Assembly (NCBI GenBank): GCA_964504025.1
Contig: CAZDCO010000046.1
Coordinates: forward strand, 1-8,484
Reading direction: 5' to 3'
From: Scatosoma sp964504025
GTDB lineage: Bacteria > Bacillota > Clostridia > Christensenellales > Borkfalkiaceae
Length of the DNA: 8,484 nucleotides
This document shows, piece by piece, positions 1 through 5,478 of this stretch; position 1 is the stretch's first letter, and each line of letters starts with the position of its first letter. A model generated the notes under the pieces. That model saw nothing but the letters and a program-made list of their open reading frames with translations, was not told where the DNA came from and ran no database searches. Both the position numbers and the translations under genes were made by a program.

Positions 1-1634
1 AAAATTGCTTGTACGCCTTGGATATCCGCGCCGAACAGAGTTGCGATTTGCGTTGCTTCTCCGCGCACGTCTTTAATCCCCGACGTCAGGAAAACGGCAC
101 AAGCGCAATCGTCCGCGTTCTTCACCGTTTCCAAGCAACCGTTCGCCTCCAACGTTCGATACAGGGTTTCCGTCGCCGCGACCACCCTTTCGCCGCACTC
201 GTCCGACGCGATACCGAATTTCGACGCCACTTTTGCGTACCCTTCTATAAATATCTTACGGCGTTTTCTGCCCAACCGCACGGGGAGAAGGTGCACTTTG
301 CGATAGACGTTGCACATCACGAACCCCACTTCGTCTTCGCGGTTGCGCTCGTACAGCAAACACATGGTTTCTATCTTCAACATGTCCGACACTTCGTAAT
401 CAAGCAGGACGTCGCGGACAAAGTCGTCCTCTTCCGCGCGCACCGCCGCCACGAGCGCGAGATATTGCAACTCTACGTCGTTGCCGTCCATTTCGTCGAA
501 CGCCCACGCGTACGCGCCTTTTTCTCGTGCAAAAATCGACGTGATCGCCGCCTCGTCCTTGGACGCCGACGTCGTCATCAACAACGCTTTCGTGCGCAAG
601 TTGCGCTCGTCTTGGGGAACGCGGTAGAAATAGTCGAAGTCGACTTCCTCGTCGTTCCGCAGGGCGTGCAGGTAGAATTTTGCCACTTCCGCGTCAGGAT
701 AGATTGTGCAAAGCAAATCGAGCGTGCGTTCCGCTTCCTCTTTTTTGCCGCATTTATACGCCGATACCGCCTTGAAATATAACGTTCTGCCGTCGTAAGG
801 CAACGCCTCGTCCAACCGACAAAACCGTTCGTACGCCTCTTCGTGCAAGCCGTTTTCGCAACATACGGTGGCGATCTTGTAGATCTCGTCGTGGTCTTCC
901 GTCGTCAGCGTACACAGCTTCTTCGCTACGGCGAGGCTTTCCTCTTTCCGTTCGCCCTCCATATACACGGCGGCAAGTGTGGACAACAGGCGCGGATCGT
1001 TCGGCGTTTCTTCCAAGCGGCGCAAACATACCTCTTCCGCTTTCGCCATATCGTCGGCAAGCAAATAGGCAACCGCCAGCGTTTCCTGCGCTTCGGCGTA
1101 TTGTTTGCTTCCCTCTTCCACCCGTTCGAGTTGGTCAATCGCCGTCGGGAAGTCGCCCGACTTCATCGCGCGCGTGCCGCTCTCCAACTCCTTGGAAAAA
1201 TCGGCAAGTTCGGACGGATAAGCGAATCGGAGATTCGATTTTTTCTCTTTGGTGAACGCCGCTGCGATTTCCATTTTCGATTCAGGCGTCAGCGTATCGT
1301 CCACGTCGATCAATCGGTTATAATAAAACGCCGCCGCCGATTCGTTGCCGATATTCATATAATTGACGGCGATCCCCTCGAAGATATCGGGATAATCTTC
1401 CTCGTCGGCAATATCCAAATATCGGAACAAATAATTGATCGCGGACGCGTGCAGGCCCATAGCTTCGTAAATATCCGCAAGCCGCGCGTATACTTCGCCG
1501 TCGCCGCCGTATAAAGCGTATTCTCTATGCGCCGTACGGAGTGCGTCCACGAACCGCCCGTCGTTATAATATTTATCCGCTTGCGTTGCCAAACGCTTGC
1601 GAGAATAATCTATTTTTTGTATTTTTGCAGACAT
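1..1634 (-). CDS. TPR-repeat protein (3' end outside window)
   Basis: Translating the minus strand from the ATG at 1632-1634 gives 544 uninterrupted residues that reach the window edge without a stop, so the C-terminus is missing. It begins MSAKIQKIDYSRKRLATQAD. Residues 10-330 are almost all amphipathic helix pairs of TPR type, such as YNDGRFVDAL near 23-32, YARLADIYEAMGLHASAINY near 49-68 and LLSTLAAVYMEGERKEESL near 216-234. There is no signal peptide or membrane segment, and the protein is acidic, so it is probably a cytoplasmic scaffold or adaptor. From about residue 440 the character changes to a basic stretch (LGRKRRKIFIEGYAKVASKF) and then a helical segment not obviously TPR. The start lies 2 bases after the hslO stop, with AAGGA 12 bases upstream, so it is the last gene seen of a three-gene operon. 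Partner and function cannot be named from sequence. The coding call is strong. Confidence 0.88.
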   Translation of the reverse strand, partial: MSAKIQKIDYSRKRLATQADKYYNDGRFVDALRTAHREYALYGGDGEVYARLADIYEAMGLHASAINYLFRYLDIADEEDYPDIFEGIAVNYMNIGNESAAAFYYNRLIDVDDTLTPESKMEIAAAFTKEKKSNLRFAYPSELADFSKELESGTRAMKSGDFPTAIDQLERVEEGSKQYAEAQETLAVAYLLADDMAKAEEVCLRRLEETPNDPRLLSTLAAVYMEGERKEESLAVAKKLCTLTTEDHDEIYKIATVCCENGLHEEAYERFCRLDEALPYDGRTLYFKAVSAYKCGKKEEAERTLDLLCTIYPDAEVAKFYLHALRNDEEVDFDYFYRVPQDERNLRTKALLMTTSASKDEAAITSIFAREKGAYAWAFDEMDGNDVELQYLALVAAVRAEEDDFVRDVLLDYEVSDMLKIETMCLLYERNREDEVGFVMCNVYRKVHLLPVRLGRKRRKIFIEGYAKVASKFGIASDECGERVVAATETLYRTLEANGCLETVKNADDCACAVFLTSGIKDVRGEATQIATLFGADIQGVQAI

Positions 1635-1636
1635 AC

Positions 1637-2503
1637 TTACTTGTTTTCCTTTTTACCGAACAACCTGTCGGCGTCTTCCTCCGTAAACGAATAGTCCTTG
1701 TTGCAATAGTGGCAATGGACGCGCACCGCGCCGTCCTCGCGAATGATTTGGCGCATTTCCCGTTCGCCGAGCGAGGCAAGCACTTTGAGCAAATAGCGTC
1801 GGGAACAGTTGCATTTATATTTCGCTCCCCGTTCCTCCCATACATTCTCCTCCGGGGTGAACGATTGACGTATGCTTTCCGTTATTCCTCGTTTTTCCAC
1901 GAGCGCGAGCAAGTCGTCCAGCGAATATTCGCGTACCTTGCGCAACGTTTCCTCGTCGCAAAAGGGCAAGGGTTGCAGCGCAGCCACCCCCGCGAACGCG
2001 CAACCGCCGCGCTTTGTAAAGCGCACGCAGGTACGGATATACGTGGGGAGTTGTTCGCTCACCGCGTAATATTCTTCAAACGCGCCGTCGATCGTCGCCT
2101 GCGGATAGAGGGTGCAACTGCCGACGAACGGACGGGCGTACCCGTCGTCGCGAATGACGGTGAACGAACCGTTCTCGCCGAGCGCGCGCCATTCCGTTTC
2201 TTCCGCTCCTTCGCCCGAAAGCTCCGTTTGCGCGATATAGCCGCGCATATACAGCTTTGCGTTACCCGATACGGCGATATCGCCCCCCTCGCCGTCGCTT
2301 TTGATCGCCAAGGAAATTTCGCCCTTTTCGTCCTGCATTGCCGCCGCCGCGAACGTCGTCGCGGACAACGCCTTGCCGAAGACGTACGCCGAAGCCTTGG
2401 AGAGTTTATGTAATTGTATTGCCTTTCGTACCGCCGCCGTCGTGTCCGCCAACGTCAACGATACCTGCCCGTCGAATACGAGCGTACGCACTACGTTGTT
2501 CAT
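1637..2503 (-). CDS. hslO: Hsp33 redox-regulated molecular chaperone
   Basis: The product has 288 residues, close to the usual length of about 290. Hsp33 is a cytoplasmic holdase that is inactive while its four C-terminal cysteines bind zinc; oxidative unfolding activates it to hold damaged proteins. The zinc centre is intact: C231-N-C233, then 30 residues, then C264-H-Y-C267, matching the family CXC-X(27-32)-CXXC pattern. The N-terminal core is also typical, with VRTLVFDGQVSLTLADTT at 5-22 and LYMRGYIAQ near 84-92. The start at 2503 is preferred over an in-frame ATG 27 codons upstream because MNNVVRTLV matches the usual N-terminus. It also has AAAGGA about 8-9 bases ahead, and the longer form would overlap the preceding gene. 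That Shine-Dalgarno site lies in the last codons of the methyltransferase gene (5-base gap), suggesting translational coupling. Confidence 0.96.
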   Translation of the reverse strand: MNNVVRTLVFDGQVSLTLADTTAAVRKAIQLHKLSKASAYVFGKALSATTFAAAAMQDEKGEISLAIKSDGEGGDIAVSGNAKLYMRGYIAQTELSGEGAEETEWRALGENGSFTVIRDDGYARPFVGSCTLYPQATIDGAFEEYYAVSEQLPTYIRTCVRFTKRGGCAFAGVAALQPLPFCDEETLRKVREYSLDDLLALVEKRGITESIRQSFTPEENVWEERGAKYKCNCSRRYLLKVLASLGEREMRQIIREDGAVRVHCHYCNKDYSFTEEDADRLFGKKENK

Positions 2504-2508
2504 ATTTT

Positions 2509-3243
2509 TTATTCCTTTCGTGCCAAGAAGCACAATCTGTCCGAGTTTTCTTTCTCTTCGCCCAAGTGCCCCGTTACTTCGCAAACGGTAAAGCCGACGG
2601 CTTGCAAAGCGGTTACGATTTCCCCTTCGGTATACGCGTATTGCGTATGCGTTTCGTCGAATCTCTCGTACCTGCCCCCCTCGTTTTTAACGAACAGGGT
2701 AACGTCGATCGTTACCGTATCCCCCGATAAACGGTTAAACGCCATGTAGGTAACGTCGTCGCGATCGTCCACGCTGACAGTATTTGCAAGTTTCTCTTCA
2801 AATTTTCGTACGGAGCTGATATCGAAGAGGAATACTCCCCCTTTTTTTAAGGAAGCGTAGACGTTTTTCAACGCGGAGGATAACTTTTCCTTGGGAATAT
2901 AGTTGATACAGTCGTTGATTGCCGTTGCAAAATCGAAGCGGCGCGGAAATTTCGTTTTCGTAACGTCGCCTAAGACGTAAGTGCTACGAACGCCCGTCTT
3001 CAACGCTTGCGCCTGCGCGTAATCGAGCATTTGCGCGGAAACGTCCATACCCGTCATGCGATAGCCGTGTTTTTGAAAGGCGCGTGTGAACCAACCGCCG
3101 CCGCAACCGACGTCCCAACCTTCGACGAGCGGATAGGCTTGCAGGCGTGAAATTAAATACTGCGACCATTGTTCGTAGCCGCAGTCGTCGTTGAGATATT
3201 CAAACCACTTGGCAAGATGAAAATACGCCGATTCGTTCTCCAT
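2509..3243 (-). CDS. Class I SAM-dependent methyltransferase
   Basis: The 244-residue product has a Rossmann-type methyltransferase core. Motif I is WDVGCGGGWFTRAF at 43-56, followed by the acidic ribose-binding residue D67 in GMDVSAQML. D93 lies in LGDVTK, and the post-II segment FDFATAINDCINYI spans about 103-116. LKKGGVFLFDISS (132-144) is the typical strand 5 region. The CINYI and FLFDI signatures resemble YqeM-like small-molecule or tRNA-modifying methyltransferases, but the substrate cannot be deduced. The start at 3243 (MENESAYFHLAKWF) has AGGA seven bases upstream. An ATG 32 codons further up is rejected because its extension (CHCEEQRDEAIS) is just translation of a REP-like repeat. 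First gene of the methyltransferase-hslO-TPR run. No convincing promoter is visible between it and the gap at 3455, so its promoter may lie in the gap or it may be read through from the membrane-protein gene. Confidence 0.9.
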   Translation of the reverse strand: MENESAYFHLAKWFEYLNDDCGYEQWSQYLISRLQAYPLVEGWDVGCGGGWFTRAFQKHGYRMTGMDVSAQMLDYAQAQALKTGVRSTYVLGDVTKTKFPRRFDFATAINDCINYIPKEKLSSALKNVYASLKKGGVFLFDISSVRKFEEKLANTVSVDDRDDVTYMAFNRLSGDTVTIDVTLFVKNEGGRYERFDETHTQYAYTEGEIVTALQAVGFTVCEVTGHLGEEKENSDRLCFLARKE

Positions 3244-3288
3244 AACGTTTCCTTTTTTACGATTGATTTTTTTGAGGGTGCGATTTTT

Positions 3289-3325
3289 GCAAGAGATTGC
3301 TTCGTCGCGTTGCTCCTCGCAATGA
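3289..3325. repeat. REP-like dispersed repeat (CATTGCGAGGAGC type)
   Basis: On the minus strand the block reads TTGTCATTGCGAGGAGC, then AACGCGACGAAGCAATCTC. This is a close match, recalled rather than searched, to a short intergenic repeat seen in many unrelated bacteria, often mis-annotated as peptides containing RSDEAIS or ATKQS. The ends ATTGC (3296-3300) and GCAAT (3319-3323) form 5-bp inverted arms around a GC-rich middle. It sits 46 bases upstream of the methyltransferase start codon, outside coding sequence. It may be a non-autonomous mobile hairpin element; only one copy is visible here. Confidence 0.65.
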
Positions 3326-3337
3326 CAAGGTGGGCGC

Positions 3338-3539
3338 AAAAGCGTTTAGTTGCAANNNNNNNNNNNNNNNNNNNNNNNNNNNNNNNNNNNNNNNNNNNNN
3401 NNNNNNNNNNNNNNNNNNNNNNNNNNNNNNNNNNNNNNNNNNNNNNNNNNNNNNNGCAGTTCAAGAAGCCGTGAGGACGCGTACGAGAGGTACGCAACCG
3501 AACGGCGACGCCGTTATGCGCCAACCAACTTATCCCGAA
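3338..3539. repeat. Hairpin repeat, copy A (interrupted by assembly gap)
   Basis: This is the second, incomplete copy of the element fully seen at 3540-3644. Its left part (AAAAGCGTTTAGTTGCAA, 3338-3355) is identical to 3542-3559. After the N run, 3456-3510 is identical to 3560-3614 over 55 bases, at a period of 104. The two flanks of the gap are exactly adjacent in the intact copy, so the gap splits this copy at a point where nothing need be missing, or where whole repeat units are missing. After 3510 the sequence diverges (CCGTTATGCGCCAACC) and lacks the right half that pairs with the left arm in the intact copy. A short alternative outer pairing exists between GGTGGGCGCA (3329-3338) and TGCGCCAACC (3517-3526), 9 of 10 positions. 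Confidence 0.75.
3356..3455. other. Scaffold gap of 100 N
   Basis: Exactly 100 ambiguous bases, the conventional filler for a gap of unknown size. Both edges lie inside the hairpin repeat, which is the likely reason assembly failed here. True length and content are unknown, and translations crossing this stretch are meaningless. Confidence 0.97.
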
Positions 3540-3644
3540 GTAAAAGCGTTTAGTTGCAAGCAGTTCAAGAAGCCGTGAGGACGCGTACGAGAGGTACGCA
3601 ACCGAACGGCGACGAAGAATTGCGCCGCAAATCAACGCTTTTAC
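3540..3644. repeat. Hairpin-forming repeat element, complete copy B
   Basis: A 105-bp unit whose two ends are inverted: GTAAAAGCGTTTAGTTGC (3540-3557) against GCAAATCAACGCTTTTAC (3627-3644), with 11 bp perfect, a 3-base mismatch, then 4 bp. Inside are further nested pairs. GCAGTTC (3560-3566) pairs with GAATTGC (3617-3623) with one G-T wobble. GCCGT (3572-3576) pairs with ACGGC (3606-3610). GCGTAC (3583-3588) pairs with GTACGC (3594-3599) around the loop GAGAG. Between the last two stems a GG/CC pair is flanked by GA opposite GA. The whole unit can therefore fold as one rod. It carries no reading frame of note. On the minus strand it begins at the stop codon of the membrane-protein gene and would form that gene's 3' UTR. 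It may be a MITE or REP-like element, or a structured RNA; family not recognised. Confidence 0.72.
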
Positions 3645-4933
3645 TCACCAAGCATTTTAGGCGGCTTCTTCGCCCTAACCTTTTTTCCTTTGTCGCTGTC
3701 TTGCAAAGCTTTTTCGCGCTCTTCAAATTGCTTGTTGTATTCGACGTAGCGCAAATCGTTCTTATGCTCTTCCGCGTACGCCGCCGAATCTTCCGCGATG
3801 TGTTGCTTACTCTCTTTCAAGCGTTGCAAGTCCTCACGGGTAAACGCACCGGGTAATTCGTACACTTGTAACGAATCGTCGATCGGTTTGATCGGACGTG
3901 CGACGAGCTTCGACTTTCCGTACGCCAACACCGCGCGTTGGTACGCTTTCGTCGATTCACTCTCCTCTCCCGTCGTCGCGGAAGTGCCGTCCTTATTATA
4001 CAAACCGCGTCCCGTCTTCGCGCCTGCGATCTTCGGGTTGATATATTTATCGAACACCCATTGCGAGAAGTTCAACCATACCAACAACGCGTACGTCAAG
4101 CCGAACAGCAAGACGGCAAACACGCCGAGTACGATAAAGAAGGAGCCGTTGATCAGGAACAACAGGAAGGGAATGGCAGCCAACGCAAGGAAGAAAATCG
4201 TTTGCGGAAACGTGCCTACCGTCAGGAAGAAAGCGTTGCGCAAGCACGCCAAAAATTTCATTTGGTAGTTTACGCTCATGGAAATCATCCACATAGAGAA
4301 GAGTGCCGCCAACGCGATAAACACGTAGCTTACCACTTGTGAAATGCGCATCCAAACGGTCGCGCCGTCCGTCAGGTTACCGAGGGCGATATACATTTCC
4401 GCCGAATTGCTCACCGACGTGCAAAGGAAGAGAATGACCGTGAAGAACAAGCTGATTTGCACGGCGTTTTTATAATTGAGTTTGATACCGCGCCAAAAAT
4501 CGCTCGTTACGAAAATACCTTCCGTCCAAACCATATTCCGCACGACGTACATACCGCCCGAAAGCCCTACTGCAGCCACGAGGGAGGTGAGGATCAAGCC
4601 GAAGTATAAGAACGTGCCGTTGGAAAACGTACGCGCTTCGGAAATACCTGCTTGGAAGGGTGCGGAGGGATAGCCTACGCCCATATTCGCGCCGAACGGG
4701 TACAGCATGCTTTCGCTTTGCCCCATCAACAAATAGAGCACGATCACGGCGATCATGGGAACGAAGAACAACAACGTCAACAAATTGACTTTGACGATCT
4801 TACCGAAATTGCCCTTGAATATATCCCAAAAAAGTTGCCAACGGTTGGTCGGCAGAGTACTTCTCGCGTACTCCTCACTCTTTTCTTTTCCTTCTAACAA
4901 ACGGGTTACCCACCCTTTTTTTTGTTGCGCCAT
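3641..4933 (-). CDS. DUF624/YesL-like multi-pass membrane protein
   Basis: The 430-residue integral membrane protein has about six hydrophobic helices, near 47-70, 106-130, 157-175, 198-220, 240-262 and 264-290. The segments WDIFKGNFGKIVKVNLLTLL (36-55) and YVVRNMVWTEGIFVTSDFWR (129-148), leading into GIKLNYKNAVQ, resemble the DUF624 (YesL) family, whose members are often found beside sugar-transport genes and have no settled function. It is longer than the usual DUF624 length of about 200 residues because of a cytoplasmic C-terminal tail of about 130 residues. The tail is strongly charged and probably helical (REDLQRLKESKQHIAEDSAA) and ends in a lysine-rich stretch. The ATG at 4933 has GGAG about nine bases upstream. 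It has its own promoter (5018-5046) and is divergent from the lysine operon. Its stop codon lies within the end of the downstream hairpin repeat. Confidence 0.85.
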   Translation of the reverse strand: MAQQKKGWVTRLLEGKEKSEEYARSTLPTNRWQLFWDIFKGNFGKIVKVNLLTLLFFVPMIAVIVLYLLMGQSESMLYPFGANMGVGYPSAPFQAGISEARTFSNGTFLYFGLILTSLVAAVGLSGGMYVVRNMVWTEGIFVTSDFWRGIKLNYKNAVQISLFFTVILFLCTSVSNSAEMYIALGNLTDGATVWMRISQVVSYVFIALAALFSMWMISMSVNYQMKFLACLRNAFFLTVGTFPQTIFFLALAAIPFLLFLINGSFFIVLGVFAVLLFGLTYALLVWLNFSQWVFDKYINPKIAGAKTGRGLYNKDGTSATTGEESESTKAYQRAVLAYGKSKLVARPIKPIDDSLQVYELPGAFTREDLQRLKESKQHIAEDSAAYAEEHKNDLRYVEYNKQFEEREKALQDSDKGKKVRAKKPPKMLGE

Positions 4934-4964
4934 ACTTACTCACTCCAAACGCGTTTACTTTACC

Positions 4965-5003
4965 GTGCGCCGCTCGATTCCGTATAACGGAAAACGGGCG
5001 CAC
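4965..5003 (-). promoter_or_regulatory. Nested inverted repeat in 5' UTR of membrane-protein gene
   Basis: Outer arms GTGCGCC (4965-4971) and GGCGCAC (4997-5003) enclose inner arms TTCCGT (4978-4983) and ACGGAA (4987-4992) around a 3-base centre. It lies between the predicted transcription start (near 5011, minus strand) and the start codon, so it would form a stem-loop in the leader of about 78 nt. It could be an RNA regulatory or stabilising hairpin, or a protein operator. No known riboswitch class is recognised. Confidence 0.5.
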
Positions 5004-5017
5004 CGTTTATCCGTTCT

Positions 5018-5046
5018 ATTTTAGCATACTTTTGTGATTGTTTCAA
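5018..5046 (-). promoter_or_regulatory. Sigma-A type promoter for membrane-protein gene
   Basis: On the minus strand the -35 is TTGAAA (5041-5046) and the -10 is TAAAAT (5018-5023), with a 17-base spacer that ends in TATGC (extended -10). Expected start of transcription is near 5011, giving a leader of about 78 nt before the ATG at 4933. Confidence 0.8.
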
Positions 5047-5116
5047 GGATTTTTTAGAAAAAAACGAAAATAAAACGGAAAAATTCAAAAAATATTGACC
5101 AACTTGTAAAAAAGCT

Positions 5117-5145
5117 TTGACTTTTACCGTTCGATATGCTAAAAT
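5117..5145 (+). promoter_or_regulatory. Sigma-A type promoter of the lysine operon
   Basis: The -35 TTGACT (5117-5122), a 17-base spacer ending in TATGC, and the -10 TAAAAT (5140-5145) form a near-consensus promoter. Transcription should start near 5152, a few bases before the first strand of the riboswitch P1 stem, which supports the assignment. The intergenic DNA just upstream (about 5047-5116) is very A/T-rich, as expected for an UP-like region. Confidence 0.88.
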
Positions 5146-5154
5146 ATGCTTGTT

Positions 5155-5327
5155 AAATAGAGGAGCGGACGAACATCAGTACCCGTCGATAGCGTTTTGG
5201 ACGAAAACGCGCGTGCAACGACGGTGAACGGGTATCTCCGCCGAAGCGCGACTTTGCTATCGTCCGCGTTGCGCTGGGCATACGGGAGAATACCCGTATG
5301 ACTGTCACCCCAAGTGATGAGCTATTT
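5155..5327 (+). promoter_or_regulatory. Lysine riboswitch (L box)
   Basis: The leader carries the L-box landmarks in order: AGAGGAGCGGAC (from 5159), AGTA (5178-5181), GCCGAAG (from 5240), GCTGGG (5273-5278), ACTGTCAC (5301-5308) and GAGCTATTT (5319-5327). Helices are visible. P1 is AAATAG (5155-5160) with CTATTT (5322-5327). P2 is GCGGA (5165-5169) with TCCGC (5237-5241), continued by ACCCGT with ACGGGT and a 7-bp apical hairpin GCGTTTT/AAAACGC (5192-5210). P3 is closed by GCGC/GCGC. P4 is CATACGGG (5279-5286) with CCCGTATG (5293-5300). P5 is GTCAC (5304-5308) with GTGAT (5314-5318). L boxes bind L-lysine and usually repress expression of lysine synthesis or transport genes, fitting the asd-dapA-dapB operon downstream. 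Confidence 0.95.
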
Positions 5328-5371
5328 TCCCTACCGCTACGCGAAATAGCGGTGCGGCGTATTCGGTTTTT
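5321..5371 (+). terminator. Riboswitch expression platform with first terminator candidate
   Basis: GCTATTT (5321-5327), the 3' strand of P1, can instead pair with AAATAGC (5344-5350), a plausible antiterminator that forms only when lysine is absent. The competing structure is a hairpin in which ACCG (5333-5336) pairs with CGGT (5364-5367) and TACGC (5338-5342) with GCGTA (5357-5361), followed at once by a T run (5367-5371). A simpler 7-bp hairpin ACCGCTA/TAGCGGT (5333-5353) also exists and likewise excludes the antiterminator. The alternative pairings are visible; which one operates is inferred. Confidence 0.65.
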
Positions 5372-5374
5372 CTC

Positions 5375-5402
5375 GACGGGGCGACACCCGTCTTTTATTT
5401 TT
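5375..5402 (+). terminator. Rho-independent terminator in asd leader
   Basis: A perfect 6-bp stem GACGGG (5375-5380) with CCCGTC (5387-5392) and loop GCGACA is followed by TTTTATTTTT (5393-5402). This is the cleanest intrinsic terminator shape in the leader. Only three bases separate it from the first candidate, so the two may work in tandem, or this may be the one the riboswitch controls. No alternative pairing that would disrupt it was found by eye. Confidence 0.75.
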
Positions 5403-5405
5403 CTC

Positions 5406-5461
5406 GCGCGGCAATACCGCGCAAACGCGAACGCGCAAGCAACGCAAGCGGTACTCGCTTG
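5406..5461 (+). promoter_or_regulatory. Two hairpins between terminator and asd Shine-Dalgarno
   Basis: GCGCGG (5406-5411) pairs with CCGCGC (5417-5422) around CAATA, and GCAAGCG (5443-5449) pairs with CGCTTGC (5455-5461) around GTACT. The second hairpin ends two bases before the AAGGAG of asd, so it may protect the mRNA end or shape ribosome access. No known element is recognised. Confidence 0.5.
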
Positions 5462-5478
5462 CAAAGGAGAATATATCT

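Noticed and set aside
9..2413. Long plus-strand reading frames (9-782, 843-1514, 1541-2413)
   Set aside because: They lie antisense to the TPR and hslO genes, have no recognisable domains, are rich in Arg/Phe/His as expected from complementary codons, and lack ribosome-binding sites.
3255..3295. Promoter for the methyltransferase (TTGCAA on the minus strand near 3285-3290)
   Set aside because: The matching -10 region (AAATCA) is too weak to call.
3244..3339. Longer start for the methyltransferase (32 extra residues)
   Set aside because: The extension is a translated REP-like repeat, and the ATG at 3243 has a good Shine-Dalgarno site.
3153..3635. Reading frames crossing the N run (both strands)
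   Set aside because: They depend on 100 unknown bases and on translated repeat sequence; nothing supports a protein.
3456..3644. CRISPR array
   Set aside because: Only two units at a 104-bp period, a repeat core of 55+ bases, and no spacer-repeat regularity; the unit is a single long hairpin.
3540..3644. Hammerhead-type self-cleaving ribozyme
   Set aside because: The three-way junction core (CTGATGA and GAAA blocks) is absent; pairing is a single rod.
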